36,339 bases of DNA from Bifidobacteriaceae bacterium (GTDB lineage: Bacteria; Actinomycetota; Actinomycetes; Actinomycetales; WQXJ01): the NCBI GenBank assembly GCA_031266115.1, contig JAISBQ010000253.1:1-36339 (forward strand), given 5' to 3'. Below are positions 1 through 8,511 of the stretch, piece after piece. Below the pieces are notes generated by a model. The model saw only the letters and a list, made by a program, of their open reading frames with translations, did not search any database and had not been told where the DNA came from. The translations under genes and the position numbers were made by a program. The first letter of the stretch is position 1. Each line of letters begins with the position of its first letter.

Positions 1-993
1 CCCCGCGATGGCCCCCTCGGCGAGCGCCCCATCCGCCCCGCCGATCCCGGTGATCTCACCGGCCGCCCACACCCCGCACACCGAGGTGCGCATGTCGCCG
101 TCGACGGCGACAAGCCGGCGTGGAGTCAGCGCACACCCAGCCGCGAGCGCCAGGTCGAGCCGGGGGACGAACCCATGGCCGAGACACGCCGCGTCGACCT
201 CCACCTGGCGGTGTGAGCCCGGAATCGGACGCCAATCGGGGTCGAGGCGGGCGAGGGTAACAGCCTCGACCCGGCCGTCACCATGTGCCGCGACTACCGC
301 CTCGCCGGCGCGCCACGGCACTCGACCCCTGCGCATCGCCCGGACGTAGGTTGCCAGCTCCCCCACCTTGCCCACCGCCGAGACCAGTTCCCACGGCCGT
401 GTGAGCCAGTGTCGCGCCAGGTGTCCACGACGGTTCGCCTCATGAACACCCACCACCGTGGCGCCCACGTCCACCAACGCAGCCGCCACGGGCAGCAGGA
501 ACGGCCCCGTGCCCGCGACAATCACGCGCCGCCCCACCGCGATCCCCTCCCCCCTGGCGAACGCTTGGGCGGCCCCAGCCGTGTACACCCCGGGCAACTC
601 CCAGCCTGGGAACGGGACCATCGCGTCATAGGCGCCGGTGGCCAGCACCAACGCGTCGAATTCCCGCACCTGCACGCACCTGTCCGCCGCGTCCGGTTCG
701 CCGGTCGCGGTGACGAGACGGACGCCATCGTCGGTGCGGGCGATAAGGCACACCTCGGTGGAGGTGGCGATCTCGGTGCCCTGGGCCACGGTGCGGTCAC
801 GCAGGCGGGCAAACAGATCGGGCCGATGGAGCGGCGGGAGGGCGGCTGGAGGATCGCACAGGGGCTGGCGCCAGTATTGGCCGCCAACGCCATCGGCGGC
901 ATCGATGAGAGTGACGTGGGCGCCGACGCGGCCCGCGGCCCACGCGGCCACCAAGCCGGCCGGACCTGCGCCGACCACCGCCACGTGGGTCAT
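1..993 (-). CDS. FAD/NAD(P)-dependent oxidoreductase, HcnB/opine oxidase alpha-subunit-like (partial, runs off the window's left edge)
   Basis: Minus-strand reading from the ATG at 993: MTHVAVVGAGPAGLVAAWAAGRVGAHVTLIDAADGVGGQYWRQPL...VIVAGTGPFLLPVAAALVDVGATVVGVHEAN...CGVWAAGEITGIGGADGALAEGAIAG. It has a GxGPAG dinucleotide fold and the typical AGEITGIGG...ALAEGxIAG ending. Absent from the ORF track, probably because the stop lies outside the window. Confidence 0.85.
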   Translation of the reverse strand, partial: MTHVAVVGAGPAGLVAAWAAGRVGAHVTLIDAADGVGGQYWRQPLCDPPAALPPLHRPDLFARLRDRTVAQGTEIATSTEVCLIARTDDGVRLVTATGEPDAADRCVQVREFDALVLATGAYDAMVPFPGWELPGVYTAGAAQAFARGEGIAVGRRVIVAGTGPFLLPVAAALVDVGATVVGVHEANRRGHLARHWLTRPWELVSAVGKVGELATYVRAMRRGRVPWRAGEAVVAAHGDGRVEAVTLARLDPDWRPIPGSHRQVEVDAACLGHGFVPRLDLALAAGCALTPRRLVAVDGDMRTSVCGVWAAGEITGIGGADGALAEGAIAG

Positions 994-1054
994 TGGCCGA
1001 CCACCGCACGTGGGTGCCATGAGGGGGGCAGCGCCGAGGTGACCGTCACCCTGG

Positions 1055-2608
1055 TCATGAGGTCACCGCCGCTGGGTTGCGGCTCACGGCGTCGCCGTCG
1101 TGGGCGCGGCGCTGGCATGCGCGGATGTCACGGTCGCCGTTGACGGTGACCAGGCAGTCGAAGCAGACGCCGATGCCGCACAGGACGCCACGTGGGGCAC
1201 CTGACCGGGCTGTGCGCCACGCGCGATACCCGCCACCAAGCAGGATCCCGGCGACGGTCTGGCCAGCCCTGCCCCGCACGGCCTCGCCCTCGAACCGAAT
1301 GACGATGTCGCCGCCGCGCCGCGGTGATGCGGGTGCCCGCGGTCCGGAGCCCGGACCGATGTGGGGAGGCCGCGCGCGGGCCGGTGATGGAGGGCGTGCG
1401 GCCGTCGTCGTGGCGGCCGCGGCCGCGCTGAGCGACGGACGCTCGGGCGAGAACGGGGTGGGATCGATCGACGATCCGGCCGCGCTCGGCCTATCCGGCA
1501 AGCCGGCGCCGACCATCAACTCGGCCACCAGATCACCGGTGGCCGGTGCGAGACCGATCCCAGCGCCCTCGTGTCCGGTCGCGCACCACAGACCGGGTAG
1601 GCGATCGAAGCTTCCGATCACCGGCAGATGGTCCGGTACGAACGGGCGAAAGCCCAGGTAGGCACGCATAAGACCGACCTCGGCGAGGAAGGGAAACAGG
1701 GAGATCGCCCGGCGGGCGATCTCGGCGAGCACCATTGGGCGTAGGCCAGCGTCGAAGCCGACCTGTTCGCGGCTCGATCCGATCAGCACCGTCCCGGCGC
1801 GCGTCGATTCCACCACGGCGCTCACCCGCAACCCCGCGGCGGCGGACTGGGTCGCGGCCACGTAGTCGCCGTCGTACACCTTGTGCCGCACCCGCCGTGG
1901 CATCGGCATGGTGACCAGCACCATCCCACGCCGAGGGGACACGGGAAGGTCCACGCCGAGGCGCCGACCCACCTCACCGGACCATGGCCCGGCAGCGAGC
2001 ACCACACCGGCCGCTGACACATCTCCGGCCGTGGTTCGCACACCGCCAAGCCGTCCCCCACGCCCGCCGAGGGGCCCAGTCACCTCGACACCGGGGTGGA
2101 TAGTGGCACCGGCGCGGCGCGCCGAGGCCAGCAGCGCCTGGGTGGCGATCACCGGGTGAAGCTGCGCATCTTGCGGGTAGTGGACCGCCGCGACGATCCC
2201 GTCGGCCAGGTCCGGTTCGAGTTCCCGCCATCGGTCCTCGCTGAGGTTGACAGCGTCCACGCCGGCGCCCCGCCCGGCTCGGGCAAACTCACCCAGCCGC
2301 GCCGCACCGTCCTGCGAAGCGACGGCGACAATCCCGCCCTTGCGCTCAAACTCCAGGCCGGGGAACCTCGGGCCGAGTTCCTCGGCGAGCTCGGCGGCAA
2401 GCTCGGCCCAGCGACGCAGCGACACCAGGGCCATGTCGAGTTCGGGCCCAGGACCCTTGTCTGAGACGAGGAGATTGCCCTCACCGTGGGCGCTTGTCTC
2501 TGCCCCCGGCTGGCCCTTGTCGAGGACCGCGACGCCGACCCCGGCCCGCGCCAGCGCCCGGGCGCAGGCTGCCCCGACGATCCCCGCGCCGATGATCACG
2601 ACATCCAC
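1055..2608 (-). CDS. FAD-dependent amine/D-amino-acid (HcnC-like) oxidase fused to a C-terminal HcnA-like 2Fe-2S domain
   Basis: N-terminal VDVVIIGAGIVGAACARALARAG Rossmann motif; C-terminal IVIRFEGEAVRGRAGQTVAGILLGGG...RGVLCGIGVCFDCLVTVNGDRDIRACQ with Cx4Cx2Cx12C. Proposed GTG start at 2608; the ORF track extends to 2932 but that N-terminus looks non-homologous. Confidence 0.85.
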   Translation of the reverse strand: MDVVIIGAGIVGAACARALARAGVGVAVLDKGQPGAETSAHGEGNLLVSDKGPGPELDMALVSLRRWAELAAELAEELGPRFPGLEFERKGGIVAVASQDGAARLGEFARAGRGAGVDAVNLSEDRWRELEPDLADGIVAAVHYPQDAQLHPVIATQALLASARRAGATIHPGVEVTGPLGGRGGRLGGVRTTAGDVSAAGVVLAAGPWSGEVGRRLGVDLPVSPRRGMVLVTMPMPRRVRHKVYDGDYVAATQSAAAGLRVSAVVESTRAGTVLIGSSREQVGFDAGLRPMVLAEIARRAISLFPFLAEVGLMRAYLGFRPFVPDHLPVIGSFDRLPGLWCATGHEGAGIGLAPATGDLVAELMVGAGLPDRPSAAGSSIDPTPFSPERPSLSAAAAATTTAARPPSPARARPPHIGPGSGPRAPASPRRGGDIVIRFEGEAVRGRAGQTVAGILLGGGYRAWRTARSGAPRGVLCGIGVCFDCLVTVNGDRDIRACQRRAHDGDAVSRNPAAVTS

Positions 2609-2877
2609 CGCTCGTGGAAGGTCCCCGGTGCCCCGCGCCAGAGCCAACCCGTCCACCGCAAGGGAAGGGCCCGCCCGCTCGCGGGCGACCCGCCGGCCCT
2701 GGACCCGGTCCGTCGCTCCCGTGCGGTCTACCGCGTGTGCAGCAGGACCGGACGGTGTCACGCTGGGGCTCCTCGGATCGGGCCGGCCCCACCTCGAAGT
2801 GGGACGCCAACGACGCCCCAACCCTACTGCCCGCCCTGGTGGACTGGCGCGGGAGGCCTGGACCTCGGGTAGTTGGT

Positions 2878-2938
2878 GCCGAGTTGAGCCGTCGGGTAGC
2901 AAATCCTCCCTCCCGGGAGCCCAAACACTCAACTCGGC
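2878..2938. repeat. 61-bp palindromic element, GCCGAGTTGAG arm variant
   Basis: Perfect 11-bp inverted ends GCCGAGTTGAG (2878-2888) / CTCAACTCGGC (2928-2938); same length and CAAAC-proximal right end as the elements at 22539 and 22622. Confidence 0.75.
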
Positions 2939-3009
2939 GGTCTGCGGAGCCCCCGGAGACGGCGAGTCCGAGGGTTCGAGTCGTGGATCCGGCGTTGTGA
3001 GGACTCAAT

Positions 3010-3022
3010 GGCTCAACTCGGC
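3010..3022. repeat. Half-copy of the palindromic element arm (GGCTCAACTCGGC)
   Basis: Perfect 13-bp inverted match to GCCGAGTTGAGCC at 2878-2890, located 38 bp before the ATG at 3060. Confidence 0.5.
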
Positions 3023-3059
3023 AACCACCGTGCGTGGCCGGCGTGAGAGGCTAGTGGCG

Positions 3060-4886
3060 ATGTCCGTCTTCCGGCGCCAGCCGCGCCTTGACCTTAGTGT
3101 CGATCTCGCGCTACCCCTGGGGCCACAGTTCGCGCCGCACGCCGGCAGCGACCGGCTCGACATCGCCGTGCCCGATGCCGCAACTCTCCGGGCGCTGGCG
3201 TGGGCGGACCCGGACGTGTGGCACGGACACACCGTCGCGGTGCACATCGCCCCCTACACCCCGCCGGCTCCGGGGTGGCGCCCCAGGCTTCCCGCGCTCG
3301 GCACCCTCGCTGACTTCACCGTCACCCGCGACGACGCCGGTGGCGGGCTCACCCTAAGACTCACGTTGGCCGAGGCCGCCCCTCTCGCCGCGTTCGCCCA
3401 CGCGCTGGCTGGCGTGGCCGAACCGCTGCCCGCCCGTCTGGCTCAGGCGCGGGCCGCCATCGGCGTCGAGACGCCCGAGCCATTGACGCAAGCACCTACG
3501 GTGCTCGCTGTCCCGGATCCGGAGGGCGGCGACGCCTCGGACCCGACCGTGCCCCCCTGGGATCTGGTCGCCGACTTGGGTCAGGTCCCCGAACCCGGCT
3601 CGGATTCCCTCACCCGCGTGCATGTGCGCACCCCGCGGCCACTCGTCGACCTCACCGTCCACAACCCCGTGGGCAGACCCCCGTTCCGCGCAACCCGCCA
3701 GGCCAGCGCCACCATGGAGTCAGGCACCATACGCCTGACCCCGACGCCACCGTCGAGGCAGCGCGCCGCCGTGGCTCTCCCGGTGGATCGACCGCTCACC
3801 CGGCGGCAAGTCGCGTGGCTTCACCGCTGCGCCTCGTCCCTGGATTGCCGCGCCTTGACCCCCTCCACCGACGATGACGTCCCTCACGTGGCCGCCCGCC
3901 TCGCCGAGATCGCCGCCACGGGGACCGTGCTGCACGGGGTTCCGCGGCCTGCCACCCGGGGGCTCGACGAGGACCTGGCGACGATGATTGCCAGCCCTTG
4001 GTTCCCCGACAAGGCACTGGCCGTGGAAGGTGAGTTGCGCTCGGTCCGGGGGCGCCGACGGGCCCTGCAGGCCCATTCGCTGGCCGCCCGCTGGTTCGCG
4101 CCGGCCGATCCGGGGGCGCCCCCGCCGCTGGTGGCCGCCCCGGAAGTGTCGGTGGTCCTGGCGACGAAACGGCCGGACAACCTCGCGGTGATCGTGCCCC
4201 AGATCGCCGCCGAGTCCTATCCGCGTATGGAGATTCTGGTCGCCATCCACGGCGACGCCGAGGCTCCGGGCCTGCCCCAGCTCCAGGCTTGGGCGGGTGG
4301 CCGCCCGCTCCGTGCCGCCCGCTTCGCGCCGAGCGCCACCCTGGGGGAGATTCTGGGTCGCCTGTCGTCGATGGCTGACGGCCAACTCATCGCCAAGATG
4401 GACGATGACGATCGGTACGGTACCCATCACCTCGCCGATCTGGTGCTCGCCCAGGCGTACTCGCGGGCCGACATCGTCGGCATGGCGTTGTGGCACCGGT
4501 ATTACGTGGCGCGGAATCTGTCCACGGCGGCGAAGCGGCGAACCTCGGAGGGCTACACGCACTTCGTGCCCGGCGGCACCCTGACCATCACGCGCCAGGC
4601 GCTGAGCGAAGTGGGGGGGTGGCGGCCGGTGCCGCGTTCGGTGGATCGAGCGCTGCTGCAACGGGTGCAACGTCTCGGGGGGCTGGTGTATCGGACGCAT
4701 GGGTTTGGTTATGTCTACTGCCGTTACCCAGACGGACACACCTGGAACCCAGATGACGAGGCCGTGATCGCCAAGGCCGGCGACCGCTGGGCCGGCCCTG
4801 CACCCGTTCACCTGGAGATGCCGAACGCGTTCGACCAGGCGACATGCGTGGTGGCTCCGTGGGCTCGCCCAGTGGAATCGGGCTGA
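3060..4886 (+). CDS. Glycosyltransferase family 2-like protein
   Basis: MSVFRRQPRLDLSVDLALPLG...PEVSVVLATKRPDNLAVIVPQIAAESYPRMEILVAIHG...GQLIAKMDDDDRYGTHHLADLVLAQ...HFVPGGTLTITRQALSEVGGW. ATG at 3060 preferred over the upstream ORF extension. Confidence 0.85.
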   Translation: MSVFRRQPRLDLSVDLALPLGPQFAPHAGSDRLDIAVPDAATLRALAWADPDVWHGHTVAVHIAPYTPPAPGWRPRLPALGTLADFTVTRDDAGGGLTLRLTLAEAAPLAAFAHALAGVAEPLPARLAQARAAIGVETPEPLTQAPTVLAVPDPEGGDASDPTVPPWDLVADLGQVPEPGSDSLTRVHVRTPRPLVDLTVHNPVGRPPFRATRQASATMESGTIRLTPTPPSRQRAAVALPVDRPLTRRQVAWLHRCASSLDCRALTPSTDDDVPHVAARLAEIAATGTVLHGVPRPATRGLDEDLATMIASPWFPDKALAVEGELRSVRGRRRALQAHSLAARWFAPADPGAPPPLVAAPEVSVVLATKRPDNLAVIVPQIAAESYPRMEILVAIHGDAEAPGLPQLQAWAGGRPLRAARFAPSATLGEILGRLSSMADGQLIAKMDDDDRYGTHHLADLVLAQAYSRADIVGMALWHRYYVARNLSTAAKRRTSEGYTHFVPGGTLTITRQALSEVGGWRPVPRSVDRALLQRVQRLGGLVYRTHGFGYVYCRYPDGHTWNPDDEAVIAKAGDRWAGPAPVHLEMPNAFDQATCVVAPWARPVESG

Positions 4887-5109
4887 GGCGCGCACCACGC
4901 CACAGACCTCATGTCCACCACGTGAGCTAACCCTTGTCCGCCAAGGGGGTCAACCTCAGTGTCCGTCGCGGCTGGATCCCTCACTGGTAGGCTGGCGCCT
5001 CGTTGCCGGCTTGGTGGCCCTCGACATCGGTGCTCCCACTCGGCGCCAGATCGTCCTTGCCACCTCGTATCTCGCCAGTTGGCATCGCACTTGCTAAGGG
5101 AGCCGCGCA

Positions 5110-8100
5110 ATGCCGCCCAGCCCACGCCCACCGGCAGGCAAGTCCGACGCCGGCGCGCCGACCCGGCGGAGCCCCGAGCAGCGCCGCGCCCTGATCGCCA
5201 AGCTCTTCAACCCCCGCTGGTACGCGCGGCGCCGCTTCACGCCGGATGATGCGCCGGGCACGCCGTCGACGCCCGCCACGGACCTCGACTCCGGTCAGCT
5301 GCTCACGGATTACATCGAATGCGGTGCCGCGCTCGACCTCCCGCCACACCCCCTGTTCGATCCGGTGTGGTACCGCGCCCAGCGGCCGGACCGGGCCAAG
5401 GGTGAACTGCTCGTGGAGCACTATTTGTCGCGCGGCGCGCACCTGTCGCCACATCCGTGCTTCGACCCCGCGTCTCCCGCGGCGAAGGCCGCGCCGCCCG
5501 GGCGCAATCCGCTCCTGTACTACCTGCGCCACTCCGAAACATGGGGGCTTGCTCCCAATCCCTTGTTCGATGGCGCGCGCTACCTGCGCGAATCCCCGGA
5601 CGTCGCACAGGCCGGGGCTCATCCCCTGCTTCACTATCTCCGTGCCGGCCGGCGCGAAGGGCGCGGGACCTTCCCCCGGGTGGATTTGGCCCTCTTCAGT
5701 GCGGTGGCCGGCGGCGTCTCCCGGCAAGGCGCCTTGGTGGATTTCCTCAGCGCGCACCGGCCTTCGGCGGCGGTAGCCAAAGCCGAGATTCCCTTGGCCG
5801 CGATCGAGGAGCCCGCACGGACCGCCACCGCCTTAGAATCAGCGCGCTGGGCCTACACCGAGAAGGCTATTGTGCGCCGGGCGCGTCTCTACGCAGCGGT
5901 TGCCCCACTCTTCGATCCGGAGTGGTATGCCGCACAACGTTTTGGGCCCGACCTCGCCGGTGACCTTGGCGCGCTCGATATTGGGGCCGGTACCCTGCTC
6001 GACGATTATCTTCTGGTCGGTGCGGCGATGGGCCTCGCCCCTCACCCGCTGTTCGATCCACGCTGGTATGCCGGTCGTGTGGGTCATATCCCAGAGAACA
6101 TGGTGGCGGTGGAACACTATCTGACCCATGGTGCGGCCATCTCACCGCACCCCGCCTTCGACCCCACATCGCCAGCAGCCAAGGCCGCTCCCGATGGCGC
6201 AAATCCCCTCGTCCACTATCTGACTCACCCGCAGACGTGGCGCCTGGCACCCAACGACCTTTTCGACGGTGACTATTACTTGGACACGTATTCCGACGTC
6301 ACCTTGGTCCAGATGAATCCGCTCGTCCACTATCTGCTGTATGGGGAGGCCGAAAAGCGTTCTCCTTCACCGCGGTTCAGTCCTGAAGTCTACCGGGGAA
6401 TGGTGGCGGTCCCGGCCGGAGAAAACACCGTCGTCTATTGCCTGCGGCAGCGCGGCGGAGACGATTCTCCCAATACCGAAGGAATCGCGTTCGCGGTGCA
6501 CGAGAGACCGCTCGTGTCGATTGTCATTCCGGTGTACGGCCATTGGGCGCATACCCGTGCCTGTCTCCTCGCGTTGGCCGCCTCGGATCCGGAGCCCAGC
6601 TTCGAAGTGATCGTTGTCGACGATGCCGGTCCGGACCACACCGCTGACCTCCTGGCCGGCGCATCGGGGGTGACGGTGATCCGTCACGAGACCAACACCG
6701 GCTATGTGGGCGCCTGCAACACGGGAATCGCCGCCGCCCGCGGCACCTATATTGCGCTCCTCAATAACGACACCCGTGTCGCCCCAGATTGGCTGGCCCC
6801 CCTGGTGGAAACACTGACGGACGATGGCGTAGGGCTAGTGGGCGCGAAACTCATCTATCCCGACGGTCAGCTTCAAGAGGCCGGCGGGATCATTTTCTCC
6901 GATGGTTCCGGATTCAACTATGGCCATGGCCATCCAGCGGCGAACTCGGAGTTCAATTACCGGAGAGTTGTCGACTACTGCTCGGGAGCCGCCATCGTTG
7001 TCCGCGCCTCGATTCTGCATGAGTTGGGTGGCTTGGACGAGACCTTCGCCCCCGCGTACTACGATGATACAGATCTGGCATTCGCCGTGCGCGCTGCCGG
7101 CTATTCGGTGGTCTACGATCCGCGCGCGGTGGTGATTCACGACGAGGGCGTATCCCATGGCACGGACGAGTCGACAGGAATCAAAGCCTATCAGGTGGTC
7201 AATCAACTCAAGTTCCGGGAAAAATGGGCCGGAGTCTTGACGTGGCAGCTACCCCCCGCACCTGAATTGGTTGAGCGCGCCGCCCGCGCGCATCAGGGGC
7301 GAGACCTCGTTGTGGTGATCGACCACCTCATCCCCGACCCGAATGAGGATTCTGGCTCTGTGAGAATGACCGGGCTGATCAAGGAGTTGATTCGCCAGGG
7401 GCATGGAGTCCTCTTCATTCCGCACCTACCACGAGTCGGCACACGTGAGGGTGCCGCGCTGCGCGCGATGGGCGTGGAAGTCGCCTACGGTCCCCACGAT
7501 TGGCCCGAGTTTCTCGCGGCGCTGGATGGATCAGTCTCGGCGGTGATCGTATCGCGAATTCCCACAGCCCTCGCGTTCGCCCCCGTGGTCCGAGCGGCCT
7601 TGCCGGGGGTTCCGTTGATCTTCGACACGGTGGACCTACACTTCCTGCGGCTCGAACGCGAGGCCGGCATCGCGCCCACACCTGGCGCTCTAGCCGCCGC
7701 CAGCCTGACCCGCGAGTTGGAATTGGCCATGATCCGGGCGAGCGAGACCACCTTGGTGGTCTCGCAGGTGGAGAGGGACTTGTTGGCTCCATTGGTCCCC
7801 GAGGCCAATATCCAGGTCCTGTCGAATGTGCACGAGCGCCTCGCCGATGAAGCGATCGCCGGCGTTGAAGGCCGCGACGGCATAGTCTTCGTGGGTAGCT
7901 TCGCCCACACTCCCAACCAGGACGCGGTGCGGTGGTTTGTCGCCGAAGTGCTGCCGCTCGTCCGCCGCACGCTCCCTGACATGCCGGTACGCATTGTCGG
8001 CAAGAACCCACCAGACATCCTGATCGACGAAGCGCCTCCCGGCGTCGAGTATCTCGGCTGGGTTGAGAGTCTCGCGGGAGTCTATGCTTCGGCCCGGATG

Positions 8101-8412
8101 GCGATCGCGCCGCTGCGGTATGGAGCCGGAGTCAAGGGCAAGATCGGCGAGGCCATGGCCTTCGGGATCCCGGTCATCACCACGTCGGTGGGCGCGGAGG
8201 GTATGGGGCTCGAGGACGGCAAGACCGCGATGGTGGCCGATTCTGCAGAAGGGTTCGCGGCCGCCATCGTCCAGATGGACTCGGACGATGCCCTGTGGCG
8301 GCGCGTGGCGCGCGACGCGCGCGAGCATGTGGACCGCACCCTCGGCACCGCCCGGTTCGCCGAGGTGTTGCGCGATGTGATCACTCCGCCAGGCCAGCTT
8401 GGGGGGCGTTGA
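5110..8412 (+). CDS. Large bifunctional glycosyltransferase: N-terminal HPLFDxxWY/NPLxHYL repeats + GT2 + GT4-like domains
   Basis: GT2: PLVSIVIPVYGHWAHTRACLLAL...VIVVDDAGPDHT...LLNNDTRVAPDWLAPL...AYYDDTDLAFAVRAAGY. C-terminal GT4-like: VFVGSFAHTPNQDAVRWFVAEVLPLVR...GVEYLGWVESLAGVYASARMAIAPLRYGAGVKGKIGEAMAFGIPVITT. RBS-like AAGGGAG 8-9 nt before the ATG. Confidence 0.9.
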   Translation: MPPSPRPPAGKSDAGAPTRRSPEQRRALIAKLFNPRWYARRRFTPDDAPGTPSTPATDLDSGQLLTDYIECGAALDLPPHPLFDPVWYRAQRPDRAKGELLVEHYLSRGAHLSPHPCFDPASPAAKAAPPGRNPLLYYLRHSETWGLAPNPLFDGARYLRESPDVAQAGAHPLLHYLRAGRREGRGTFPRVDLALFSAVAGGVSRQGALVDFLSAHRPSAAVAKAEIPLAAIEEPARTATALESARWAYTEKAIVRRARLYAAVAPLFDPEWYAAQRFGPDLAGDLGALDIGAGTLLDDYLLVGAAMGLAPHPLFDPRWYAGRVGHIPENMVAVEHYLTHGAAISPHPAFDPTSPAAKAAPDGANPLVHYLTHPQTWRLAPNDLFDGDYYLDTYSDVTLVQMNPLVHYLLYGEAEKRSPSPRFSPEVYRGMVAVPAGENTVVYCLRQRGGDDSPNTEGIAFAVHERPLVSIVIPVYGHWAHTRACLLALAASDPEPSFEVIVVDDAGPDHTADLLAGASGVTVIRHETNTGYVGACNTGIAAARGTYIALLNNDTRVAPDWLAPLVETLTDDGVGLVGAKLIYPDGQLQEAGGIIFSDGSGFNYGHGHPAANSEFNYRRVVDYCSGAAIVVRASILHELGGLDETFAPAYYDDTDLAFAVRAAGYSVVYDPRAVVIHDEGVSHGTDESTGIKAYQVVNQLKFREKWAGVLTWQLPPAPELVERAARAHQGRDLVVVIDHLIPDPNEDSGSVRMTGLIKELIRQGHGVLFIPHLPRVGTREGAALRAMGVEVAYGPHDWPEFLAALDGSVSAVIVSRIPTALAFAPVVRAALPGVPLIFDTVDLHFLRLEREAGIAPTPGALAAASLTRELELAMIRASETTLVVSQVERDLLAPLVPEANIQVLSNVHERLADEAIAGVEGRDGIVFVGSFAHTPNQDAVRWFVAEVLPLVRRTLPDMPVRIVGKNPPDILIDEAPPGVEYLGWVESLAGVYASARMAIAPLRYGAGVKGKIGEAMAFGIPVITTSVGAEGMGLEDGKTAMVADSAEGFAAAIVQMDSDDALWRRVARDAREHVDRTLGTARFAEVLRDVITPPGQLGGR

Positions 8413-8455
8413 CCCGACCTCGGCTGATGTCACTCGCTCGTCCCCAGTGGGTCGT

Positions 8456-8500
8456 CTTGCCTCAAACGGGATGGTTGACTTGCCTCAAACGGGATGGTTG
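8456..8500 (+). repeat. Tandem direct repeat, 2 x 22 bp (CTTGCCTCAAACGGGATGGTTG), 23-bp period; candidate operator
   Basis: Exact copies at 8456-8477 and 8479-8500, abutting the GGAGG ribosome-binding site of the DUF4143 gene. Confidence 0.8.
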
Positions 8501-8511
8501 GAGGCCAAGAC

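Noticed and set aside
2940-3000. tRNA-like T-loop string (GGTTCGAGTC near 2974)
   Set aside because: No 5-bp T-stem, acceptor or anticodon arm can be folded around it.
4931-4947. Stem-loop CCCTTG-tccgc-CAAGGG between the two plus-strand glycosyltransferases
   Set aside because: Only 6 bp, no U-tract; could be chance in high-GC DNA, so not called as a terminator.
8456-8500. CRISPR array
   Set aside because: Only two copies with a 1-bp spacer; no cas genes.
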